A program made the position numbers and the translations under genes. A DNA stretch of 64,000 bases from an uncultured Lachnospiraceae bacterium (lineage in GTDB: Bacteria; Bacillota; Clostridia; Lachnospirales; Lachnospiraceae). Below, one piece after another: positions 32,844-41,132 of this stretch. Under the pieces are notes generated by a model. The model had not been told where the DNA came from, searched no databases, and saw only the letters and a program-made list of their open reading frames with translations. Where the stretch lies: positions 1 through 64,000 of the forward strand of contig CAJUQB010000010.1 of NCBI GenBank assembly GCA_910588285.1, in the 5' to 3' direction. Position 1 is the first letter of the stretch, and every line of letters begins with the position of its first letter.

Positions 32844-34345
32844 TGAAGGATGTGATTTTGAAAATTGAAAATCTGGACAAGAGCTTTGGCATCACCCATG
32901 CAAATAAAAATATCAGCTTGGAGCTTCGAAGGGGTGAGGTGCGGGGGCTGGCCGGGGAGAACGGCTCCGGGAAATCCACCCTTTTGTCCCAGATTGCCGG
33001 GATTTATGCCAGTGATTCCGGCACGATGTATAAGGATAGAAAGCCCTATAGCCCCAAATCCCCCATTGACGCCAATACCCATAAGATCGCCATGATCGTT
33101 CAGGAGCTGGGACTGGTGGGAAATCTTCCGGCGTCCGTGAACATCTTTTTGGGAAAAACCGGCCAATACACCAGGGGCGGCATGATCAGTTTAAAGAAGC
33201 TGTATGGGGAAGCCCAAAAGGTCTTGGAGCGCTGGGAGCTTCCGCCTATGAATTTTAAGAGAAAGGCTTCCGCTATGAATGTGGAGCAGCGGAAGATGAT
33301 AGAGCTGGTGCGGGCCCTGTCTGCAGATCCGGATATTCTGATTCTGGACGAGGTGACCCAGTCCCTGTCCCATGACAACCGGGAGGTGATCTATAAGCTG
33401 ATCCAAAAGTTCAAGGAGGAGGGAAGAAGTGTAATACTGATTTCCCATGATCTGGAGGAGACGTTAAAGATTACAGATACCATCTCGATCCTGCGGGACG
33501 GTGAGCTGATTGATACGGTGGTAAGCAGCCAGATTTCAGAGGATGACCTGAAGAGGAAGATGGTAGGACGTGAGCTGAACGAAGAATATTACCGGGTGGA
33601 TATGGAGGAACAGTATGAGGATGAGGTGATTTTATCTCTGAAGGATATTTCCTCCGCCACAGGGGTTTCCAATGTTTCTGTGGAAGTACATAAGGGTGAA
33701 ATCATGGCCTTCTGCGGGCTGAGCGATTCCGGCATTCATGATATCGGCCAGCTGGCCTACGGGCTGATGAAGCCTACAAAGGGGGAAGTATACCTCCACC
33801 CGGACGGGATGCGTATCACATCGCCGGCAGAAGCCCTGAAGCACCGGATGGCCTATGTTCCCAAGGATCGGGACGGGGAAGCCCTGCTGATGGGAAGCCA
33901 TATCATGAACAATACAGTTTTGCCGTCAACCGAGGGATTAGCCGGAAGGCTGGGGTATTTAAGTACAGCCAAAATGAAGGCTCTGGCAGAGGAGGCAAGG
34001 GAGCTGTTCAAGATCAAGTGTACTGGCGTCATGCAGAATATGGGAGCCTTAAGCGGTGGAAATAAGCAGAAGGTAAACCTGGGCCGGTGGATGGTGAAGG
34101 ATCTGCAGGTGATGATTGTGGACTGTCCCACCCGCGGGGTGGACGTGGGGGTAAAAGCCTATATCTACCAGTGCCTGAAAGAGGCCAAGAGAAAGGGGAT
34201 TGCAATTCTCATGATTACCGATGAATTGTCGGAGGCTATCGGCATGGCGGATCATATTGTGGTGATGAAAAACGGTTCTGTGGAAAAGAAGATTGGACGC
34301 AGCGTTGGATTCCGGGAAGAGGAAATAATTGAGGTGATGGTATGA
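32843..34345 (+). CDS. CUT2-type sugar ABC transporter ATP-binding protein (RbsA/MglA family)
   Basis: 500 residues with two fused nucleotide-binding domains. Domain 1 has Walker A GENGSGKST (about 39-47), signature NVEQRKMIELVRAL (in place of LSxGQ) and Walker B DILILDEVTQSL, where Glu-Val replaces the usual Glu-Pro. Domain 2 lacks a canonical Walker A (GLSDSGIHD, about 295), as is normal for this family, but has LSGGNKQKVNLGRW and MIVDCPTRGVDVG. ATG 32843 is preferred over the adjacent GTG; both overlap the permease stop. It powers the flanking permeases. Confidence 0.93.
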   Translation: MKDVILKIENLDKSFGITHANKNISLELRRGEVRGLAGENGSGKSTLLSQIAGIYASDSGTMYKDRKPYSPKSPIDANTHKIAMIVQELGLVGNLPASVNIFLGKTGQYTRGGMISLKKLYGEAQKVLERWELPPMNFKRKASAMNVEQRKMIELVRALSADPDILILDEVTQSLSHDNREVIYKLIQKFKEEGRSVILISHDLEETLKITDTISILRDGELIDTVVSSQISEDDLKRKMVGRELNEEYYRVDMEEQYEDEVILSLKDISSATGVSNVSVEVHKGEIMAFCGLSDSGIHDIGQLAYGLMKPTKGEVYLHPDGMRITSPAEALKHRMAYVPKDRDGEALLMGSHIMNNTVLPSTEGLAGRLGYLSTAKMKALAEEARELFKIKCTGVMQNMGALSGGNKQKVNLGRWMVKDLQVMIVDCPTRGVDVGVKAYIYQCLKEAKRKGIAILMITDELSEAIGMADHIVVMKNGSVEKKIGRSVGFREEEIIEVMV

Positions 34346-35310
34346 CAAAGAAAGTGAAACTGCTGGACATTATCCCGATTGTGATTTTGCTGGTGCTGGT
34401 GGCAGCCTTTGCCATCCTGTCAAAGGGGACTACCTTAAGCGGATACAATCTCAGCAATATGATGGTACAGGTAGTGCCCGTAATTATTGGAAGCCTTGGG
34501 GTTATCTTCGTGGTATCCCTGGGGGGGACCGATATCTCCATCGGGGCAAGCGCGGCTATGTGTTCCACTGTCGCTGCGCTGGTGGCCGGACGCTTCGGCT
34601 CCTGGCTGCTGCTGCCGGTGACATTGATTTTGACCATGGCCGTAGGCCTGTGTGTGGGGCTGCTTGTTTCCAAATGCCGGGTGAGCTCCTTTATGACTAC
34701 CCTGGCGCTGCTGATTGCATGCAGAGGATTTTTGAATTTCCTCCTGTCCTCCCAGGTGGTCTATACCCCCTCCGGCCTGGAATTCATGTCCAGCACAGGA
34801 TTTGCAGTTACGCTGCTGGTAGTGGCTATTGTGGTTATATTCTTTGTATTTGAAAAAACAAAGTTTGGATATTACTGCAAATGCATCGGGGAGAATGAGC
34901 GCACCGTCCGGTCTGTGGGCATCAACGTGGATCGGATCCGCATCACCTGCTTTGTGCTGTCCGGATTGTTCGCCGGGATTGTAGGGGTGACCCAGATGTG
35001 CCGGGTAGGCGGCAGCAGCCAAACCCTTTGCAATATGCTGGAAATGCGGGTGCAGATGGCTATTTTCCTGGGGGGCATTCTGACCACAGGCGGGTTTTCC
35101 GCCAAGCTCTACAAGGTGATTATCGGTTCCATTACCATTACGGTGATTGAGAATGGGCTGACCATCTGCCGGGCCTCCAGCGCGGTATCAGAGGCCGTGG
35201 AGGGAATCCTTCTGGTAATCATCCTGTGCACAACGATTTATTTTAACAACGTATCGGAGAAGCATACGGTGCGCCTGTCCACCAACAGTACGATGGATGT
35301 GGAGGCGTAA
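34342..35310 (+). CDS. CUT2-type sugar ABC transporter permease (RbsC family), second
   Basis: 322 residues, overlapping the ATPase gene by 4 bp (ATGA). Signature GGTDISIGASAAMCSTVAALVAG (about 56-78), coupling loop GENERTVRSVGINVDRIR (about 192-209) and LGGILTTGGFSAKLYKVIIGSI near 250. It is clearly different from the first permease of this operon, so the pair probably forms a heterodimeric channel. It is the last gene of the importer operon; no canonical terminator follows, only an A/T-rich weak inverted repeat near 35318-35352. Confidence 0.92.
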   Translation: MTKKVKLLDIIPIVILLVLVAAFAILSKGTTLSGYNLSNMMVQVVPVIIGSLGVIFVVSLGGTDISIGASAAMCSTVAALVAGRFGSWLLLPVTLILTMAVGLCVGLLVSKCRVSSFMTTLALLIACRGFLNFLLSSQVVYTPSGLEFMSSTGFAVTLLVVAIVVIFFVFEKTKFGYYCKCIGENERTVRSVGINVDRIRITCFVLSGLFAGIVGVTQMCRVGGSSQTLCNMLEMRVQMAIFLGGILTTGGFSAKLYKVIIGSITITVIENGLTICRASSAVSEAVEGILLVIILCTTIYFNNVSEKHTVRLSTNSTMDVEA

Positions 35311-35458
35311 ACAGGGGATCCCTAAAAAAATGCAGTGGATTTTTGAGGGAAAGTCAGATATAATGATGCTGTGAGACTGGGGGCAAAAAGGTTCTCCGCA
35401 GTCACTCAAGCTGCCCCTCTTTGAACCGGAACAAATATGGAGAATAGGGAAGGGAACC

Positions 35459-36109
35459 ATGGGAAAAGAATTATCGGAAATGTCTTTGGAAGAATTATGG
35501 GAGCTGTTTCCTATACGCCTTGTGCCCCATAGCGATAAGTGGAAGCACTATTATGACGAAATGGTGATTTTTCTGAACAGCATCTTGTCTGAGGAACCGA
35601 TTGAGAGAATCAGTCATATTGGGAGCACGGCGATTGCCAATATCTGGGCAAAGGATATTGTTGATATACTGATTGAAGAACCAAAGGATTCTGATTTGGA
35701 GCATACGGCAAAGATAATGGAAAGGAACGGATTTATCCGCATGTCAACAGAGGCAGGCAGAATATCCCTTAACTACGGGTATACGAAGGAGGGATTTGCA
35801 AAGAGAGTGTTTCATGTACACCTTCGCTGTTCTGGGGATCATGATGAGCTGTATTTTCGGGATTATTTGAATGAGCATCCGCAGATAGCCAGGGAATACG
35901 AAGAGATCAAACTGCGGCTGTGGAAGCAATTTGAGCATGATCGGGATGCATATACCAACGCTAAGACAGCATTTATCCGGACCTGGACCCAGGAAGCAAA
36001 GAAGGTATCCTGGCACCATGAGTATCAAAACACAGGGAAATGTATTTGGCATCCATGTGCTGCGGATCATCCCACAGCAGCCAGAAAGCATCCCACAGCA
36101 AATGAATGA
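35459..36109 (+). CDS. GrpB/UPF0157 family protein
   Basis: 216 residues. The nucleotidyltransferase-like GrpB core runs about 15-185: IRLVPHSDKWKHYYDEM, the family motif ISHIGSTAIANIWAKDIVDILI (about 57-78), HVHLRCSGDHDE and FRDYLNEHPQIAREYEEIKLRLW. The last ~30 residues (from about 186), rich in His and Pro, are not part of the family and probably come from a shifted stop. The biochemical role of this family is unsettled; a link with dephospho-CoA kinase fusions is known. It does not appear related to the flanking transport genes. Confidence 0.88.
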   Translation: MGKELSEMSLEELWELFPIRLVPHSDKWKHYYDEMVIFLNSILSEEPIERISHIGSTAIANIWAKDIVDILIEEPKDSDLEHTAKIMERNGFIRMSTEAGRISLNYGYTKEGFAKRVFHVHLRCSGDHDELYFRDYLNEHPQIAREYEEIKLRLWKQFEHDRDAYTNAKTAFIRTWTQEAKKVSWHHEYQNTGKCIWHPCAADHPTAARKHPTANE

Positions 36110-36209
36110 ATCTGCTGCCTCCAGCGGCCGAAATAGAAGCTGACAGCGGTTGGTAAGAGCCGCTGTGGCACAATGAGATCAGAGAAACGAGATCAAAGGA
36201 GGAAGACTT

Positions 36210-36788
36210 ATGGCAATGCAGATTCATGGAAGCTACGATCCTTCCCAGACCAGTTATGCAGAGAAGCTGCGGGAAAAACAGGCCTCTGAGAGAGCGGAAA
36301 AGGAAGCAAAAGAGGCAAAAGAAGCAGAAAAGGCTGCAAGGGCAAAGGAAGCAGAAAAGGCTGCGGATGCAAAAGGATCGGGACGGCGGCCCCAGCCCCA
36401 GGATGCATACATCAGCAGCGAAAAGGAGGGGCAAAAGCCCACCGGCCTGTACCGGGTAGAACAGGACGAGAAGGGCAACCGGAAAATCGTATTTGATGAC
36501 CCGAAGAAGGCTGAACGAACAGAGGAAAAGGAAGAGCCCAAGAAGGCCAGTCGTGGAGAGGAGAAGGAAGAGCCCAAGGAGGAGATCTGCGTCGGCAATA
36601 CCAATGGGGTTGACCGGGAAATCCAGAAGCTGAAAGAGAAGAAGCAGCAGCTGGAGCAGCAGATTCAGTCCGCCTCTGGGGATGAAAGGAAGACCCGGGA
36701 GCTTCAGAAAAAGCTGGCGCAGATAGAGCAGGAGTTAAGCCAGAAGGATACGGAGACATACCGACGGCAGCACACGGTTTTTTCTTAA
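36210..36788 (+). CDS. Uncharacterised charged coiled-coil protein
   Basis: 192 residues, start supported by AAGGAGG. I do not recognise the family. Residues 15-55 are an Ala/Lys/Glu helix with repeated EKAARAKEAEKAADAK-type units, 95-125 are Lys/Glu/Pro-rich, and 135-180 form a second coiled coil (IQKLKEKKQQLEQQIQSA...LQKKLAQIEQELSQ). Between them YISSEKEGQKPTGLYRVEQDEKGNRKIVFDD (about 66-96) looks like a short conserved folded patch. No signal peptide or membrane segment. It is monocistronic between GrpB and a minus-strand Uma2 gene. Confidence 0.7.
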   Translation: MAMQIHGSYDPSQTSYAEKLREKQASERAEKEAKEAKEAEKAARAKEAEKAADAKGSGRRPQPQDAYISSEKEGQKPTGLYRVEQDEKGNRKIVFDDPKKAERTEEKEEPKKASRGEEKEEPKEEICVGNTNGVDREIQKLKEKKQQLEQQIQSASGDERKTRELQKKLAQIEQELSQKDTETYRRQHTVFS

Positions 36789-36887
36789 ATCGAAAAGAAA
36801 AAAGAGAAGAGATGGCCGGGAAATAGACCGTCTGAAAAAGGAGGAGCCAGAGACTGGTACAAGTCGCTGGCTCCTCTGCTATTCCGG

Positions 36888-37373
36888 CTAAATATGCAGC
36901 AAATCGGCAATCCCGGAGAAATCGATAAGCAGATCATCGAAAATATGAACTTTGATGGTAGAATCAAAGGAATATTGCAGGCTGGGCAGATCTTGCTCAA
37001 AATAGTTGACGGTTACTGTTTTGCGGCGTGGATCCACGATCCAATATTCCCGGACACCGGCATTTTTGTAATAATAGAGCTTGCGGATATAATCATCTGC
37101 AGCATTGCCGGGCGAAATGATTTCTATGATGAAATCCGGGGCCCCATTGCAGCGCTTGCCGTCCAGCTTGTCCCTGCTGCATACGATCATAAGATCAGGC
37201 TGAACGATGGTGAGGGGATCATCCGTCAATTTCACATCAAAGGGGGCATGAAACACATGGCATGGCCCCTGTTTGCTCTTGAGATACGTGTTCAGTATTG
37301 TTGAAAGCTCCATAGAGATTGTCTGGTGCTCCTGGGAGGGGCTGGCCATATCATAAATATGCCCGTCAAACAC
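36888..37373 (-). CDS. Uma2-family (DUF820) restriction endonuclease-like protein, probably N-terminally shortened
   Basis: 161 residues from a GTG at 37373. The PD-(D/E)XK-type Uma2 core is complete: DGHIYDMASPSQEHQTI, the QPDLMIVCSRDK motif (Asp, about 58), and DFIIEIISPGNAADDYIRKLYYYKNAGVREYWIVDP (catalytic Glu and Lys). The frame is open for only about 14 codons upstream, without a good ribosome site, and the usual ~20-residue N-terminal lead (TYEDYLxL-like) is absent. So the gene looks 5'-truncated next to the TetR gene or uses a weak start. Function of the family is unknown. Confidence 0.78.
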   Translation of the reverse strand: MFDGHIYDMASPSQEHQTISMELSTILNTYLKSKQGPCHVFHAPFDVKLTDDPLTIVQPDLMIVCSRDKLDGKRCNGAPDFIIEIISPGNAADDYIRKLYYYKNAGVREYWIVDPRRKTVTVNYFEQDLPSLQYSFDSTIKVHIFDDLLIDFSGIADLLHI

Positions 37374-37415
37374 TTCGGCTCGGACATTCTCCGGGATAAA
37401 ATGGCAAGCAAAGGG

Positions 37416-38111
37416 TTATTCAAGAAAGGTCGGGAAGGTATCATCAAAGGCATGAATCTTCTGCGGGAAATCCGGGCAGGTCTTGTGCTTGTAGACCAGA
37501 TAATTGGCTCCTACCCGCAGGGAATTCAAAAGCTGGATCATATCGTTGACAGACAATATATCCTCCTTCCGGGAGAAGAGCCAGGAGCGGATGACAATCA
37601 GGTGCATTTCGACGAACATGTTCAGAAAATATGCCCGGAGAGAGTCCTGGGCCATATGATCATAGTCCATCATTTCGTTGATGATTTCCCGCAGCCGGCC
37701 CTTGATCTTAAAGGAAAAATATTCATCCCCGTATTCCGGGTGGAGCAGAGCCATGATGGAATCCCGGTTTTCACTGCAAAAGGAAAACCACATGTTCAGG
37801 GACTCCGGCGCCCCGTAGTCAAATTTCTCCGGAAAGCTCTCGTAGGAAAAATCCTGGGCAGGCTTTTGGCACAGCTGGCTGTATCTGCGGGAGAAATCCT
37901 CCAGCAGATTGTCCTGGATCCGGGCCATCAGTTCGTAAATATCGCTGAAATACAGGTAAAAGGTGCCCCGGGTAATTCCGGCGCAGCTGCATAGCTCCTT
38001 GACGGTGATCTTATCCCAGGGCTTTTTCTGCATCAGCTTCAAGTAGCTGTCGGTAATCCTTTGTATGGTCTGTTGATATCTCTGGTTTTTGTGTTCTTTG
38101 GTTGTATTCAT
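37416..38111 (-). CDS. TetR/AcrR-family transcriptional regulator
   Basis: 231 residues. The N-terminal helix-turn-helix is typical: RITDSYLKLMQKKPWDKITVKELCSCAGITRGTFYLYFSDIYEL (about 18-61). The C-terminal ligand domain (about 75-210) is all-helical with DhaS-like spacing and no motif that reveals its ligand. It is divergent from the dehydrogenase/4-hydroxybutyryl-CoA operon at 38.6 kb across a 500-bp gap and could repress it in addition to sigma54 control, or control itself and the Uma2 gene downstream. Confidence 0.9.
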   Translation of the reverse strand: MNTTKEHKNQRYQQTIQRITDSYLKLMQKKPWDKITVKELCSCAGITRGTFYLYFSDIYELMARIQDNLLEDFSRRYSQLCQKPAQDFSYESFPEKFDYGAPESLNMWFSFCSENRDSIMALLHPEYGDEYFSFKIKGRLREIINEMMDYDHMAQDSLRAYFLNMFVEMHLIVIRSWLFSRKEDILSVNDMIQLLNSLRVGANYLVYKHKTCPDFPQKIHAFDDTFPTFLE

Positions 38112-38306
38112 GGCATATTAAAAATCTCTGGAATCCCTTATGGTATCAATAACTTCTTTTCACCTTTCTTGACGATCTGGCGAAGCATTTGCTCCTTATT
38201 ATATCTCATCTTCAGAAAGTCCGCAAGTCCTTGAAAATGCAAACCCTATGCAGCATCAAAAGCGCGTTACCATTCACGGCCCGGGGGCCGCTCATAGTAA
38301 CGATTC

Positions 38307-38345
38307 GGGGCGATATTCCGAATTTTGCTACGCAAAAATCGCCCC
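38307..38345. repeat. Dispersed 39-bp hairpin element, copy 2 (inverted)
   Basis: Reverse complement of the element at 27758-27796: GGGGCGAT (38307-38314) and ATCGCCCC (38338-38345) enclose AATTTTGCTACGCAAAAAT. In the same gap two further palindromes surround it: GTTACC...CCCGGGGG...GTAACG (about 38265-38302) and GGAATGCGCA/TGCGCATTCC (38369-38378/38384-38393). The rest of 38112-38610 holds the sigma54 promoter at 38445 and no gene. Confidence 0.8.
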
Positions 38346-38444
38346 TCACTCCTGAATCATTTTCTCACGGAATGCGCAGCTAGTGCGCATTCCTGACCCA
38401 TGAAAAGTAACAAAAGCGCCGGAACACATATAGGAAATTAAAAT

Positions 38445-38459
38445 TGGCACAAAATTTGC
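38445..38459 (+). promoter_or_regulatory. Sigma54 promoter of the 4-hydroxybutyryl-CoA operon
   Basis: TGGCAC-AAAAT-TTGC has GG at 38446-38447 and GC at 38458-38459 with canonical spacing, about 152 nt before the ATG at 38611. No TTGCA-N4-TGCAA pair was found in the 330 bp upstream, so it may answer to a different activator from the binding-protein promoters, perhaps the one encoded at 6270-7814. Confidence 0.9.
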
Positions 38460-38610
38460 TTGATATACAGTGGAGGGAACATCATTTTGCCGGCCATAGA
38501 GAGCAAACCGTAACAAATTGGCAGGATATCAGGAGAGGGCCAGGCAAAATGACTGACATAACAGCAAACAAAATTGCAATCATGCAAAAAAAGAACAAGG
38601 AGGAGACAGA

Positions 38611-39654
38611 ATGAAAGCATTGATTTATGAAGGGCCAAAAAAAATTAGTCTGGAAGAGATCCCCATGCCGGTAGCAGAGGGAACCGATGTGGTGGTGAAG
38701 GTGGCAAGAGCCGGAATCTGCGGCTCCGATATCACGGCCTATCTCTATGACGGCCACAGAGTCGGCATCTTTCCCAAGGGGGAGATGGGCGTAGACGGCC
38801 AGTTCGGTCATGAGATGGTAGGTACGGTGTACCAGGTGGGCCGGGACGTAACGGATATTCAGGTGGGAGACCGGGTATTTGTCAACCCCACCACCTGCAA
38901 GCGCAACGGCATGCTGGGCTGCGATATGGCAGGGGCATTTTCCGAGTATGTTCTGGTGGAGGATGCCAAGTACGGCAATAACCTGCTGAAGCTGGAGGAT
39001 GAGGTGTCCTTCGATGAGGCCATTGTGGTGGAGCCTCTGGCAGTGGGAACCCATGGGAAGAACTGTGTCAATGTAAAGGCCCATGAGCATGTGGTGGTGT
39101 ACGGCGCGGGAACCATCGGCCTGTGTACCTTAAATGCCCTGATTGCCTCCGGCGTGCGCAATCCCGTGGTGGTGGATGTGAACCAGGAGCGGCTTAAGCT
39201 GGTGAAGGAGATGGGAGGCGTGCCCTTCCATCCGGAACAGGACGGCGACCTGAAGGAATTTTTGACCGCTCATTTCGGCTCCCTTTTGAACATGTTTATG
39301 GAGCCCTGTGTGGATGTGGATGTGTACATTGACTGCGCCGGAGCCCCCTCCATTCTGGAGCAGGTGATCGGCATGGCCAAGGGCGGGGCCAGGATCTCCA
39401 TTGTGGCGGTCTATAAGAAGCCCATCACCTTTGACCTGGCGCCCTTTGCAGCCCCCCGGCTGACCCTGCAGGGCTCTACCGGCTACGATGTTCCGGACAT
39501 TGTGGAGGCCTTAAACAACGTTACCGGCCACCGCACCAAAGCGCCGGAAATTGTCACCCATCATTTTCCCCATAGCCAGGCAGTGGAGGCCTTTGAGACG
39601 GCATGCAACCCGGCTACCGGAGCCATCAAGGTAGTGATTGATTACGAAGCATAA
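38611..39654 (+). CDS. Zn-type medium-chain alcohol dehydrogenase lacking the structural-zinc cysteines
   Basis: 347 residues, start behind AAGGAGGAG. Catalytic-site residues are present: Cys in RAGICGSDITAY (about 37) and His-Glu in FGHEMVGTV (about 70). The Rossmann motif is VVVYGAGTIGLCTLNAL (about 162-178). The usual CxxCxxCxxxxxxxC lobe is reduced to NPTTCKRNGMLGCDMAG, so the structural Zn is probably missing. Related to threonine/butanediol-type dehydrogenases; the substrate is unknown. It leads the operon that makes crotonyl-CoA from 4-hydroxybutyrate, and 13 nt separate it from the dehydratase gene, so it probably oxidises an early pathway alcohol. Confidence 0.88.
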   Translation: MKALIYEGPKKISLEEIPMPVAEGTDVVVKVARAGICGSDITAYLYDGHRVGIFPKGEMGVDGQFGHEMVGTVYQVGRDVTDIQVGDRVFVNPTTCKRNGMLGCDMAGAFSEYVLVEDAKYGNNLLKLEDEVSFDEAIVVEPLAVGTHGKNCVNVKAHEHVVVYGAGTIGLCTLNALIASGVRNPVVVDVNQERLKLVKEMGGVPFHPEQDGDLKEFLTAHFGSLLNMFMEPCVDVDVYIDCAGAPSILEQVIGMAKGGARISIVAVYKKPITFDLAPFAAPRLTLQGSTGYDVPDIVEALNNVTGHRTKAPEIVTHHFPHSQAVEAFETACNPATGAIKVVIDYEA

Positions 39655-39667
39655 GGAGGAAGATATT

Positions 39668-41119
39668 ATGGCTTTAATGACAGGAGAACAGTATATCGAA
39701 AGTATTCGGAAGATGAACATGGAAATCTATATGTTTGGAGAGAAGGTGGAAAATCCCGTAGACCATCCCATTCTGCGGCCTTCCCTGAATTCTGTGCGGA
39801 TGACCTATGATCTGGCCCAGGATCCCCAGTACAAGGATCTGATGACCGTGAAATCCCCCTATACGGGCAACACCATCAACCGTTTTACCCATATCCACCA
39901 GAGCACCGAGGATCTGAAGAACAAGGTAAAAATGCAGCGTCTCTGCGGTCAGAAGACAGCGGCCTGCTTCCAGCGCTGCGTGGGAATGGATGCTTTTAAC
40001 GCAGAGTTTTCCACCACCTTTGAAATTGATAAGAAATACGGCACCAGCTACCATGAGAACTTCAAAAAATACATGAACTACTGTGCTGATCATGACCTGA
40101 CTGTGGACGGCGCCATGACAGATCCCAAGGGAGACAGGTCCAAGGCCCCCCATGCCCAGGAGGATCCGGATATGTATCTGCGGGTAGTAGAGCGCAGGGC
40201 GGACGGCATTGTGGTGCGGGGCGCCAAAGCCCATCAGACCGGCATCTGCAATTCCCATGAGGTGATTGTAATGCCCACCATTTCCATGGGGCCGGAGGAT
40301 AAGGATTATGCGGTATCCTTTGCAGTGCCGGTAGATACCAAGGGGATCTTCATGATTATCGGACGCCAGTCCTGCGATACCCGCAAGCTGGAGGGCTCAC
40401 AGATGGATGTAGGCAATTCCGAGTTCGGCGGCGTTGAGGCATTGGTGGTCTTTGACGATGTGTTTGTGCCCAATGACCGGATCTTCATGGACGGAGAGAC
40501 GGAGTTTGCAGGGATGCTGGTAGAACGGTTTGCAGGCTATCACCGCCAGTCCTACGGCGGCTGCAAGGTGGGCGTGGGCGACGTGCTCATCGGCGCTGCG
40601 GCAGTTGCAGCGGATTACAACGGCGTGGCAAAGGCTTCTGCAGTGAAGGATAAGCTGATCGAGATGACCCACCTCAACGAGACCCTGTATTGCTGCGGCA
40701 TCGCATGCTCTTCGGAGGGCAGCGCCACCGAGTCCGGGGCTTATATGATCGACCTGCTTCTGGCCAATGTCTGCAAGCAGAATGTCACCAGATTCCCCTA
40801 TGAGATTGTGCGTCTGGCGGAGGATATTGCCGGCGGCCTGATGGTGACTGCACCCTCAGAGAAGGATTTCAGGGACGAGAAGCTTGGAAAATATATTGAC
40901 AAATACTTAAAGGGCACGGCAGATGTTTCCACAGAGAACCGCTTAAAGATTCTGCGGCTCATCGAGAACCTTTCCTTAGGCACGGCAGCAGTAGGCTACC
41001 GCACAGAGTCCATGCACGGCGCAGGCTCTCCCCAGGCACAGCGGATCATGATTGCCCGTCAGGGGAACTTGGGGGCCAAGAAGAAGCTGGCAAAGGCCAT
41101 CGCCCACATTGAGGAGTAG
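39668..41119 (+). CDS. abfD: 4-hydroxybutyryl-CoA dehydratase / vinylacetyl-CoA isomerase
   Basis: 483 residues from ATG 39668 (AAGGAGGA upstream). Very close throughout to the Clostridium aminobutyricum enzyme as I recall it. FAD- and [4Fe-4S]-containing radical dehydratase converting 4-hydroxybutyryl-CoA to crotonyl-CoA by ketyl chemistry. Cluster ligands are visible: Cys100 and Cys104 in TAACFQRCVGMDAF, and His and Cys in GYHRQSYGGCKVG (about 293 and 300). GAKAHQTGICNSHE and SMHGAGSPQAQRIMI are also conserved. CoA activation is encoded next; the reductive steps to butyryl-CoA are not complete in this window. The enzyme is oxygen-sensitive, which fits a strict anaerobe. Confidence 0.96.
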   Translation: MALMTGEQYIESIRKMNMEIYMFGEKVENPVDHPILRPSLNSVRMTYDLAQDPQYKDLMTVKSPYTGNTINRFTHIHQSTEDLKNKVKMQRLCGQKTAACFQRCVGMDAFNAEFSTTFEIDKKYGTSYHENFKKYMNYCADHDLTVDGAMTDPKGDRSKAPHAQEDPDMYLRVVERRADGIVVRGAKAHQTGICNSHEVIVMPTISMGPEDKDYAVSFAVPVDTKGIFMIIGRQSCDTRKLEGSQMDVGNSEFGGVEALVVFDDVFVPNDRIFMDGETEFAGMLVERFAGYHRQSYGGCKVGVGDVLIGAAAVAADYNGVAKASAVKDKLIEMTHLNETLYCCGIACSSEGSATESGAYMIDLLLANVCKQNVTRFPYEIVRLAEDIAGGLMVTAPSEKDFRDEKLGKYIDKYLKGTADVSTENRLKILRLIENLSLGTAAVGYRTESMHGAGSPQAQRIMIARQGNLGAKKKLAKAIAHIEE

Positions 41120-41132
41120 TGAGGTGACGGAT

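Noticed and set aside
35318..35352. Terminator after the CUT2 importer operon
   Set aside because: TCCCTAAAAAAAT/ATTTTTGAGGGA is a weak, AT-rich inverted repeat without a T-tract after it.
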